DNA of 64,000 nt, taken from positions 1,426,001-1,490,000 of the forward strand of contig NZ_AP014879.1 of the NCBI RefSeq assembly GCF_002355735.1, in the 5' to 3' direction. The notes beneath the pieces are model-generated. The model was given only the letters and a program-made list of their open reading frames with translations, was not told the origin of the DNA and searched no databases. This document shows, piece by piece, positions 7,551 to 15,207 of this stretch. Numbering within the stretch: position 1 is the stretch's first letter; every line of letters begins with the position of its first letter. This DNA comes from Sulfuricaulis limicola. Lineage in GTDB: Bacteria > Pseudomonadota > Gammaproteobacteria > Acidiferrobacterales > Sulfurifustaceae. The translations under genes were made by a program, and so were the position numbers.

Positions 7551-7841
7551 TTACGCCGCCTTACGCTGATCGATGCTCAGTTTAAGCCCCATGGCCCGCA
7601 GCAGAGCCATCACGGTGTCGATCTTCGGATTACCCCGGCGCGAAAGCGTGCGGTAGAGGCTCTCTCGGCTCACGCCCGCCGTCTTCGCCAGTGCTGCGAT
7701 TCCACCTTTGGCCTGCGCCACGTTGCGGAGCGCCTCCAGCAGCACCGCCGGTTCGCCATCTTCAAGCGCAGCATTGAGATACGCCACGATGTCCTTGCGT
7801 GTCTTGAGATGATCCGAGGTCTTGAAAGGGACGCTTTTCAT
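7551..7841 (-). CDS. Addiction module antidote protein (HigA-like)
   Basis: A 96-residue helix-turn-helix antitoxin, expected to bind and neutralise the toxin encoded just upstream and to repress the operon. Family features are the N-terminal FKTSDHLKTRKDIVAYLNAALEDGEPAVLLEALRNVAQAKGG and the HTH GGIAALAKTAGVSRESLYRTLSRRGNPKIDTVMALLRAMGLKL. The ATG at 7841 overlaps the toxin stop codon by four bases (ATGA), the classic arrangement; an upstream in-frame start would lie inside the toxin gene. Confidence 0.92.
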   Translation of the reverse strand: MKSVPFKTSDHLKTRKDIVAYLNAALEDGEPAVLLEALRNVAQAKGGIAALAKTAGVSRESLYRTLSRRGNPKIDTVMALLRAMGLKLSIDQRKAA

Positions 7842-8158
7842 GTCTGCTTCCTGTACTCCCGCCAATACGACTTGGCCAGTTCGATATCCCGGTCTTGCGT
7901 GGATTTATCGCCGCCGCAAAGCAGGACCACTACTGTTTTGCCATCGTGCGCGAAAAAGACGCGATAGCCCATGCCCACGAATATCCGCAGCTCGCACACT
8001 CCTTCCCCCACCGGTTTCCAGTCACCGGGCAGACCGAGCGCCAGGCGGTTAAGTTGTACGAGAATCCGAGCCTTGGCGCGTGGATCGCGCAGTTTCGCAA
8101 TCCAACGATCAAACGGAACAATGCCGTCGGGTCGGCGGTATTTGCGGATTTCAGGCAC
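7838..8158 (-). CDS. Addiction module killer protein (RelE/HigB-type toxin)
   Basis: A 106-residue toxin of the RelE/ParE superfamily, in the group annotated as addiction module killer protein, which cleaves mRNA in translating ribosomes or is presumed to. Matching blocks are FDRWIAKLRDPRAKARILVQLNRLALGLPGDWKPVGEGVCELRIFVGMGYRVFFAHDGKTVVVLLCGGDKSTQDRDIELAKSYWREY; split here, the conserved core is ELRI, GYRVFF and LLCGGDKSTQ. GTG start at 8158. It is first in an operon with its antidote, an extra XRE gene and a small basic protein. Confidence 0.93.
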   Translation of the reverse strand: MPEIRKYRRPDGIVPFDRWIAKLRDPRAKARILVQLNRLALGLPGDWKPVGEGVCELRIFVGMGYRVFFAHDGKTVVVLLCGGDKSTQDRDIELAKSYWREYRKQT

Positions 8159-8165
8159 TGAAGAT

Positions 8166-8250
8166 TGTAGCCTTCAGGCTACATGTCGTCAAATATGATA
8201 CGTTATGCATACGTTGGATGTAGTCGATAATGAGATATGATCGACTATAC
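8166..8250 (-). promoter_or_regulatory. Promoter/operator region of the toxin-antitoxin operon
   Basis: Two inverted repeats lie upstream of the toxin start: GTAGCC-TTCA-GGCTAC at 8168-8183 (perfect, 10-25 bases upstream) and TAGTCGAT at 8221-8228 with ATCGACTA at 8240-8247. The stretch between is AT-rich. These are likely binding sites for the antidote and/or the XRE protein. No clear -35/-10 pair was identified. Confidence 0.5.
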
Positions 8251-8269
8251 CGTCACGCAGGTGAAAATT

Positions 8270-8603
8270 GGCCCTAGATGTAAGGGTTGGACACGAGACC
8301 GGACAACGGAACGGCGTGGAGTTTTACCGCCCTGAAACTGTTTCAGCAGCACGTAGGGCGCAATAGCGCAGCGTATTGCGCCGAATGCGAACCGCGTGCT
8401 GACACCGCATCCGGCGGGTTACGTCGCTGCGCGACTAACCCGCCCTACGAGATGTCAGCCCAGGCTGGTTTCGCCACGGCTTGGGTGAGGGGGTGGATTA
8501 TTTGCGGCGAGAGGGAATTACCGTCTACCCACTCCCCTCTCCCCCTTTCAGGGGGAGAGGGTTAGGGAGAGGGGGCGCTGTCCTTCGACACTGATTCAGA
8601 GCT
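8270..8603. repeat. Repeat-filled spacer between TA operon and selO
   Basis: No gene is supported here. In order: copy 2 of the GCCCTAGAT element (8270-8337); GTAGGGCGCAATAGCGCAGCG palindrome (8352-8383); CGGCGGGTTACG...TAACCCGCCCTACG palindrome (8412-8449); a 27-base piece CAGGCTGGTTTCGCCACG matching the 3' end of the gene at 5931; and a CCCTCTCCCCCTTTCAGGGGGAGAGGG hairpin-type unit (8532-8575). Confidence 0.75.
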
Positions 8604-10091
8604 TCAAGTCCCGCAAAAGGTTTTAGACACCACCTCTTCCGGTTCCGGCGGCAGGCGATAACGCTCTTTCCCGGCCTGTTCCGCATACGGGTTCTGCAAT
8701 ACGGCGTGCAGCGCGTGAAACACCGAAAAATCCCCGCGGTCTTCCGCGGCGCGGATGGCCGCCTCGATCTGATGATTGCGCGGGATATACACCGGGTTCA
8801 CCGCCTGCATGCCGGCTTGCCGCGCCGCCTCACCCTGCGGCTCGCGCTGGAGGCGCTCGCGCCACTGCGCGGCCCAGTGATCAAACGCCGCGGGCCGGCC
8901 AAACAAGCCGCGAATGGCATGATCCTGCGCGGGTGAGCCGGCGCCGAGGCGCGACAGGTGATAAAACGTCAGCGTAAAGTCCGCCTCGTTGGCGTCCATC
9001 GCGTCGAGCAAGGCATCGATCAGTGCCTTGTCCTGTGCGTCGGAGTCCACACCCGCCGTGAGGCCCAGCTTCGCGCGCATGCCTGCCAGCCACGCCGCTT
9101 CGTACTGGCCCTGGTAGGTTTCGAGATGTGTCTGCGCGATCTTCACCGCGTCTTCCGTCGATTCCGCCAATAACGGCACCAGCGTTTCGGCCAGGCGCAC
9201 CAGGTTCCACAGGCCGATGCCCGGCTGGCTGTTGTAGGCGTAGCGCCCGTGGCGATCGATTGAGCTGAATACGCGCTGGTGACGATACCCGTCCATGAAG
9301 GCACACGGGCCGTAATCGATGGTCTCGCCGGCGATGGACATGTTGTCGGTATTCATCACCCCGTGAATAAACCCGAGCTGCATCCAGCGCGCGATCAATC
9401 GTGCCTGGCGCGCGATCACCGCCGCGAGCAAGGCCACGTAGGGCTGTTGCGCCGCGGCCAGCTCCGGGTAGTTGCGTGCGATGACATAGTCCGCGAGATT
9501 TTTCACGGCCGCGACATCCCCGCGCGCGGCGAAATACTCGAACGTCCCCACCCGTACAAAGCTCGCGGCCACGCGCGTAATCACCCCGCCCGGCAAGTCG
9601 CGTTCGCGCGCCACCGATTCGCCTGTGGCGACCGCGGCCAGCGCCCGCGTGGTCGGCACACCGAGCCGATGCATCGCCTCGCTCACCAGGTATTCGCGCA
9701 GCACCGGCCCCAGCGCCGCGCGGCCGTCGCCGCCACGGGAATAAGCCGTGCGCCCGCTGCCCTTCAATTGCAGATCAAAGCGGGCACCGTTCGCCGTGCG
9801 GATTTCGCCGAGCCAGATCGCGCGCCCATCGCCAAGCTGCGGAACAAAGCTGCCGAATTGATGGCCCGCATACGCCATCGCCACCGGCATGGCCCCGGGC
9901 GGCAGCGCATTACCGGAGAAGAGCTGCGCCAGTTCCGCCTCGCTGACATCCTCCACCGACATGCCCAGCTCCCGGGCCAGCGCGTGATTGAACTGGATCA
10001 GCGCCGGCTGTTTCACCGGCGCGGGGTGCGCCTTGGCAAAGAAAGGCTCACCCAGCTGGAGGAATCGATTGTCAAAGGGAATGTGGATCAC
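8604..10091 (-). CDS. selO: Protein adenylyltransferase SelO (YdiU family)
   Basis: A 495-residue protein of the SelO/YdiU/UPF0061 pseudokinase family, whose members transfer AMP from ATP to Ser, Thr or Tyr of target proteins and have been linked to redox homeostasis. Signature blocks: PGAMPVAMAYAGHQFGSF, QLGDGRAIWLGEI, DLQLKGSGRTAYSRGGDGRA, LREYLVSEAMHRLGVPTTRAL and the metal-binding FIHGVMNTDNMSIAGETIDYGP. The C-terminus ends KTFCGT, keeping the conserved near-terminal Cys that is selenocysteine in the eukaryotic homologue. The length is as expected. It is monocistronic and marks the left border of the defence island. Confidence 0.96.
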   Translation of the reverse strand: MIHIPFDNRFLQLGEPFFAKAHPAPVKQPALIQFNHALARELGMSVEDVSEAELAQLFSGNALPPGAMPVAMAYAGHQFGSFVPQLGDGRAIWLGEIRTANGARFDLQLKGSGRTAYSRGGDGRAALGPVLREYLVSEAMHRLGVPTTRALAAVATGESVARERDLPGGVITRVAASFVRVGTFEYFAARGDVAAVKNLADYVIARNYPELAAAQQPYVALLAAVIARQARLIARWMQLGFIHGVMNTDNMSIAGETIDYGPCAFMDGYRHQRVFSSIDRHGRYAYNSQPGIGLWNLVRLAETLVPLLAESTEDAVKIAQTHLETYQGQYEAAWLAGMRAKLGLTAGVDSDAQDKALIDALLDAMDANEADFTLTFYHLSRLGAGSPAQDHAIRGLFGRPAAFDHWAAQWRERLQREPQGEAARQAGMQAVNPVYIPRNHQIEAAIRAAEDRGDFSVFHALHAVLQNPYAEQAGKERYRLPPEPEEVVSKTFCGT

Positions 10092-10277
10092 GTTTTATGT
10101 ACCGGCAGCACCAGAGCGGGTGACAGTGTAACCGAGTGGACGTTCGTTAAAGACTGGTTAATGTCAGGGATATTAAGATGGGATCTGGTCTTGCCGTGCA
10201 ACCCCCGCCTGGTGTGACACAGCACGAAAACGGTGATCTGAATTACCCCCTATTTACTTCCCTCCGTCCCCTTAAAT

Positions 10278-10811
10278 TCATAACGTATGTGTGAGCTCGG
10301 CTATTTTTTCCATGAAATTCTTTCCGGTTTTACGGAATTCTTCTTGAGTTTGAATAAAATCTTCTGCGCCAGTTCCAGGAGGAAGGGCCTTCGAGCAAAA
10401 TTGCCAAACATTTTCTCTGGCATCTAGCACCTCATTAAAAGAATCTTTGAGTTCTGGAAAATAGAGGTTAACCATCATAAGTATTTTCTGGAGGCAGTCT
10501 TTTTCAGATAATTGGTTTTTACTCGCACTTACCAATGCGTCTTCTTCTTGAGCTTCTCCAGTCATCACGGAAAGATAAAAATAACTCAATGACATCAAGT
10601 CTGCATCCCATTTCGAAAATAAAAGATAGAGTTCTTCCAGTTTCTCCCTTTTAAAAACGGTATGCTCAGCTTCTTTATTCCTTTCAAATTTGGCTTCTTC
10701 GGTCTTACGTTGATTTAGGTTTGTTAGAAAAACACTAGCGAGTGTAACTGCAGCAGTTAACAAGGCAGTCACTAGAGCGACTAAGACTTGAGGGGATACA
10801 CTATTTAGCAT
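10278..10811 (-). CDS. Uncharacterised AT-rich membrane-anchored protein
   Basis: A 177-residue protein with one N-terminal transmembrane helix (VLVALVTALLTAAVTLASVFLTN, about residues 9-31), then a basic coiled region (NLNQRKTEEAKFERNKEAEH) and a helical cytoplasmic domain. Base composition is clearly AT-richer than the surrounding genes, a sign of transfer. It follows the putAbiC-like gene by 92 bases on the same strand. One helix plus a helical domain is common among accessory defence proteins, but no family is recognised. Confidence 0.6.
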   Translation of the reverse strand: MLNSVSPQVLVALVTALLTAAVTLASVFLTNLNQRKTEEAKFERNKEAEHTVFKREKLEELYLLFSKWDADLMSLSYFYLSVMTGEAQEEDALVSASKNQLSEKDCLQKILMMVNLYFPELKDSFNEVLDARENVWQFCSKALPPGTGAEDFIQTQEEFRKTGKNFMEKIAELTHTL

Positions 10812-10903
10812 TGATCGTAGTTACCAAGTGGTTGGAATGATTTGGAAAGTTGAGGCTAGCACCTTTAATTCTTGAAATGATCCACCAAGGTGTTGTATTG
10901 ACG

Positions 10904-11701
10904 TCAATAGTACAAACTTGCATGGTCAGATTTTAATAATTGATCGGTTTGAAGATGCTTCAGAATATTAAATTCAACTGTAAGTGGCCTAAACTTCTCA
11001 TTACCCATTTTGCTTAGGCAATTATAAAAAATTAATAACAGCTCATTGCTAGATAATTGCGCCCTAACTAAATTTGTATAGAGTCTTTTATCAGGCACTT
11101 CACTGTTTTTTATAAATTTTACGATGTTATAGAGGCTTCGAAAGTAGTGCCCGAGCTCGGCTTCATGCTCTTTATAGAACGCCAGATACACCTCATTCAG
11201 AAAATGCTGTACTGCAATTCCTCCCCTTTCGAATTCTTCTTGCTTCTCTGCATATTTTTCCCGTAAACGCTTGTAGAAGACGCTGAAACAGTCGCGGCCC
11301 TTGGTGATGCGACCGCCTTCTCCGGTTTTTACCAAATCAATTGCGTTTACTATGTCATTGTGTAGCCGAAGAAGTTGAAAAAAAGTATCTTCAAAGTTTT
11401 GTTTTCGCAGTGTTCGGTTCTGGGCTTCCATCTGCGCCCGTTGCCCGGCCAGTTCTGCTCGTGTTGCTTCGAGTTCACGACGCTGTAATCGCAATTCAAT
11501 GCGCTGTAACCAGATCGCATAGATCAATCCTGCGAATGCGAGGCCGGAGAATAATGCATTCACAGACCCGAACATGTCTCCGAATTCACCAGGCTCAGGT
11601 CGGCTTGAGGCGTAAAACCCCAACCCTAGCCAACACAGGACAACGAAAGCAATTAAGCCAATCGCTTGCCAGTTTCCTGGCTCTTTCGGCATTTTTTCCA
11701 T
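10904..11701 (-). CDS. putAbiC-like phage abortive infection protein
   Basis: A 265-residue protein with two N-terminal membrane helices (IGLIAFVVLCWLGLGFY, about 13-30, and MFGSVNALFSGLAFAGLIYAIWL, about 43-65), a coiled coil (RIELRLQRRELEATRAELAGQRAQMEAQN, about 67-96, split by charge repeats) and a C-terminal helical domain. The segment QNFEDTFFQLLRLHNDIVNAI and the later HYFRSLYNIVKFI and LYTNLVRAQLSSNELLLIFYNCLS match the putative phage abortive infection family (putAbiC). Expected to trigger membrane damage or growth arrest after infection. AT-rich and 158 bases downstream of the ATPase gene of the defence operon. Confidence 0.8.
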   Translation of the reverse strand: MEKMPKEPGNWQAIGLIAFVVLCWLGLGFYASSRPEPGEFGDMFGSVNALFSGLAFAGLIYAIWLQRIELRLQRRELEATRAELAGQRAQMEAQNRTLRKQNFEDTFFQLLRLHNDIVNAIDLVKTGEGGRITKGRDCFSVFYKRLREKYAEKQEEFERGGIAVQHFLNEVYLAFYKEHEAELGHYFRSLYNIVKFIKNSEVPDKRLYTNLVRAQLSSNELLLIFYNCLSKMGNEKFRPLTVEFNILKHLQTDQLLKSDHASLYY

Positions 11702-11859
11702 TAATTCATCCCATGAAGCTTCTAGCGACGCAAATTCGAAAGTGGCGACCAGTTCTTTGCGCCATGTTTGGCAGCTTTTAGTATGTCAACAAAGCCAGGC
11801 AATGCCACTATGAGTTCATAGTTTACTGGTTGAATTCAGCATGCTTTATGCTCTTTTGG

Positions 11860-14800
11860 TTATTCTTTCTCGAACCCCTGATTCGAGAATTTCAGCGTAC
11901 GGGCATTCTCGGTGACGGTACGCACAACATTATCGGGTGTACCACCAGGAATTTGAGCTTCGATTTCTAGTGTCACCTTCACGTTGGAACCGATGAGACC
12001 CGATAGATGTGCGATCACCTCCTCGGCGATGCGGCTGGCATCCCGTCCTACGCGGGCAGGATCGAGCTCCACACTCCCGTGGAAGCGTTTTGGCTTTGGT
12101 GGCTCAGTCGGCGCAGGTGGTGTTGGAGCCGTGCCCGGCATAGGGCTTGTTGGAGTTTCACCGGCACCGCCCCCCGGAATAGCGGGACGTGCGCCACCGT
12201 CGGGCGCTTTTGCCTCCGCATTGAGCTGTGCGCGTGCAACGCTGGGCTTTACTAATAGCCCGGCGGAACTGGCATCGGAGATGGCTACCTGCTGCCCCCC
12301 GCGCAGACCGCGATAGCGCCCACCTGCTTCGTCATAACCGTCGGCATAGGCGAACCCATCCTGTTCCCAGGTGGGCAACGCAATGCCATTCCGGATTGCT
12401 TCGAGAAGCACGTTCGAATCGGCCAGCCTCGGCAGATAGAGGTAGCGCGCAAAATCATCCGCCAATTGCTTGACCGAGACATTGTCCCCGCGCCACAGCG
12501 GCACGCGGTCCAGCTCCATACGCAGACGCGAGGCCGCAAAGCTCGTAATGAACAGCTCGTCGCTCTTGAGCTTCTTACTCGCGCGAACAGCCAGCGCGTC
12601 CTGGCCGGAAAGCCGTGCGGCTTCCCAAATCACGGCAGCTTGTGGGCCGTTCTGCGTTGGGAACAGCAGCCATTGATATGCCTCGGGCAGTCGCGCCGAT
12701 ACGGCGCCATTGGCAGCGGATTTCTGCGTCTCCGCCTGTTTTACCTGATGCGGCGAAAGGTTCAGCGTATCCTTTTCGTCGAGGACAGATTCCCAGGCAA
12801 GATAACGCCGCACCGCCTCGTCCAGGTCCTGTAGTCGTGATTTGTCTACGGCAAGGAAGACCAGCGTATTGCGGTAGAGGCGCGGGGTGTTACCCCGGGT
12901 TTCGAGAATCGCCTTGGCGGCCATCTCAGCCGGATTTCCCGCCTCCTTGCTGTAAGGGTGATCAACCCCCAGCACCACCAGTCGAGCATCAAGGTCATCC
13001 GGCACGTCCTGCCCGGAATGTGGCAGCGCGTGCACTCGGCTGAAACCCCCGGCCTTACCTAGGTCGGCGCGCAGCCGTTTTTCGAGTTCATGGACCACCT
13101 TGTCCGGATCTCGCTTGAGCTGCTCGGCGCGGTCATCTGCTAACTTGGTAACGGTAGGTTGAGTCGAATACCAGTAGTGCGGACCATCCTGATAGAGGTA
13201 GGTGGCCGCCCCCGCAAGCCGCCGCAGCGCATCGCCGAACACCGGCGGTGACTCTCCCGGCATAGCACAGCCCAGTTTCACGCGCCGCTCCTCTATGCCT
13301 TTATGCGCGGCGGCCGTGGTTGGTGCCGAGCCCATGTAAATAGCGCGCGCCACACGCCGGCACGCTGAGAACTTGCCCAAATTTGGCAATTCACTATCCA
13401 GCTTCAGTGGCAAGGAGTTAGGCCCGTCCACGTCTTTCTCGATCACCGGCACCCAGTTGTCCGAGAGATAGCGCGTCAACTCGAACTGCACGCGCGGGTC
13501 ATCAATTGAGATATTCGCCGGCAGGATGAGTGGGTTCCGGTCGCCCTTCTCCCACAGACTGTGGATGACCGCCGCCATCAGCCGCAGCACGCCGCGGGTG
13601 CGCTGGAACTTCACCAGCGTGGACCAGTCGGTATAAAGCCGGTCGAAGATTTCGGGGTGAATCGGATACGCCGCTTTCAACCGCTTCTCATAATCACTCT
13701 CGCTAGATTCGGGCGGGAACTCCGCCTTCTGCGAGCGATAAAAGTCCGCGAACGCCCGCGCCACCACATCGCGGTCCTTGAACTGGGCCGGATCGGAGAG
13801 CGGCTCGAACAACCTCCGCCGCACTATCTCGAAGCCTTCTTCCGCGCTGGCCGGCCGCCATGACGACTCCACGCGTCCCACTACGTTGCGCAACCGGTCG
13901 AGCGCCTCACGCCCCCGCTGGCCGCCCACTTCCACATCGTCGGCCTGGGCATGCGGCGAACCCGAAGTGTCCGAAGCTGGAAGACTGATTACCAGCAGAC
14001 AGTTCTTTGCCAGCTTTGCCGACTCGGTCAGCACCTGGGCGAAGGTGAACTGCGTCTCGAAACCGCCCGCCGGCAGATCGCCCTGGTCGTGGAGCTGGCG
14101 CGCGTAGGCTACCCACTCGTCAATCAGAATCAGGCATGGCCCATACTCAACAAACAACTCGCGCAGCACATCACCGGGGCTGGTCGCTTTCTCATCGTCG
14201 GCTTTGATGCGCGCAAACGCCTTCTTGCCGCCAAGCTGCCAGGCAAGCTCACCCCACAGCGTGCGCACCACCGTGCCATCGGTTTTGGTCGAAGGATTCC
14301 CGGGTGAAATCTTGTTGCCCACCAGCACCACGCGCCGCGCAGTCGGCAGCTTCGTTGCCCCGGCTTCCTGCATCACGGCATCAATCCCGACCAGCTCGCT
14401 CGGTGTACTGCCCGAGAACAGATGGTAAAGCGCCAGCATCGAGTGCGTCTTGCCACCGCCGAAGTTGGTCTGTAACTGCACCACCGGGTCACCACCTTCA
14501 CCAGCGAGGCGTCGCACCGCCCCAACCAGCATCCCTTTAAGGCTTTCGGTGAGATAAGTGCGGCGGAAGAACTCCACCGGGTTCTTGTATTCGTCGGTCC
14601 CTTGGCCGAGATGCACCTGCCACAGGTCGGCGGCAAACTCCGCCTGCTGGTAACGGCCGCTGGCCACGTCTTTGTGCGGCGTCACCACCTCGCGCCAGGG
14701 TTTGAGATTGCCCGCTGCCGCACTCTCAATGGCAGTGCCAGCGCTCTTGCGCTTTTCGCCGCGCGCCTGCTCGTCAAAGCGTACACGCAGAAGCTCCATC

Positions 14801-15201
14801 TTCATCTTCTCGACTTCTTCGGCCTGCGATGCGGACAGGGCGGTCAGCAACCGCCCGGTCGAATCAAGCGCGCGATAGGTGTCGTCGCTGGAGAAGGTTT
14901 CCTGATGCGCCCAGCGGTTGCGCACCGCCAACAATTCGTTCACCAGGCTACGTTCGGTTTTGCCGAGAATCTGGCGAAATACATCACTCCACTTGCGGTC
15001 CATGACCACTAGCAACGCGGCGACATCATTGAGTGATTCGCCCTTGCCAGCGCCCAGGCGCGTGTCAGATAAAACGTCGCGCACGTTGGTTGCCCAGTTA
15101 TCGCCATACTTCGCCTTGAACTCGCGCTCAACAAAAGGTGACACCCCTGCTTTGAGCAGTTCCAAGGCCTTACCGACGCGCTCGTGATTGGTGATTGCCA
15201 T
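11860..15201 (-). CDS. DUF499 AAA-type ATPase with N-terminal Swt1-like HEPN domain
   Basis: A 1113-residue protein. Residues 1-130 resemble the Swt1-family HEPN domain (NHERVGKALELLKAGVSPFVERE, ERSLVNELLAVRNRWAHQE) and hold an R94-x4-H99 pair of the HEPN ribonuclease type. The DUF499 ATPase follows, with Walker A NFGGGKTHS at 246-254 and Walker B LILIDEW at 357-363. A Pro-rich linker near 1000-1035 leads to a small C-terminal domain. It is the fourth gene of the defence operon, six bases after the methyltransferase. In comparable loci this ATPase accompanies a DUF1156 methylase and a large helicase; the role is inferred to be defence against foreign DNA. Confidence 0.9.
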   Translation of the reverse strand: MAITNHERVGKALELLKAGVSPFVEREFKAKYGDNWATNVRDVLSDTRLGAGKGESLNDVAALLVVMDRKWSDVFRQILGKTERSLVNELLAVRNRWAHQETFSSDDTYRALDSTGRLLTALSASQAEEVEKMKMELLRVRFDEQARGEKRKSAGTAIESAAAGNLKPWREVVTPHKDVASGRYQQAEFAADLWQVHLGQGTDEYKNPVEFFRRTYLTESLKGMLVGAVRRLAGEGGDPVVQLQTNFGGGKTHSMLALYHLFSGSTPSELVGIDAVMQEAGATKLPTARRVVLVGNKISPGNPSTKTDGTVVRTLWGELAWQLGGKKAFARIKADDEKATSPGDVLRELFVEYGPCLILIDEWVAYARQLHDQGDLPAGGFETQFTFAQVLTESAKLAKNCLLVISLPASDTSGSPHAQADDVEVGGQRGREALDRLRNVVGRVESSWRPASAEEGFEIVRRRLFEPLSDPAQFKDRDVVARAFADFYRSQKAEFPPESSESDYEKRLKAAYPIHPEIFDRLYTDWSTLVKFQRTRGVLRLMAAVIHSLWEKGDRNPLILPANISIDDPRVQFELTRYLSDNWVPVIEKDVDGPNSLPLKLDSELPNLGKFSACRRVARAIYMGSAPTTAAAHKGIEERRVKLGCAMPGESPPVFGDALRRLAGAATYLYQDGPHYWYSTQPTVTKLADDRAEQLKRDPDKVVHELEKRLRADLGKAGGFSRVHALPHSGQDVPDDLDARLVVLGVDHPYSKEAGNPAEMAAKAILETRGNTPRLYRNTLVFLAVDKSRLQDLDEAVRRYLAWESVLDEKDTLNLSPHQVKQAETQKSAANGAVSARLPEAYQWLLFPTQNGPQAAVIWEAARLSGQDALAVRASKKLKSDELFITSFAASRLRMELDRVPLWRGDNVSVKQLADDFARYLYLPRLADSNVLLEAIRNGIALPTWEQDGFAYADGYDEAGGRYRGLRGGQQVAISDASSAGLLVKPSVARAQLNAEAKAPDGGARPAIPGGGAGETPTSPMPGTAPTPPAPTEPPKPKRFHGSVELDPARVGRDASRIAEEVIAHLSGLIGSNVKVTLEIEAQIPGGTPDNVVRTVTENARTLKFSNQGFEKE

Positions 15202-15207
15202 GGTTGC

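Noticed and set aside
8287-8565. Plus-strand frame of 92 codons before selO
   Set aside because: Composed wholly of translated palindromic repeats.
9279-10217. Plus-strand open frame of about 310 codons
   Set aside because: His/Arg-rich mirror of selO, typical of GC-rich antisense frames.
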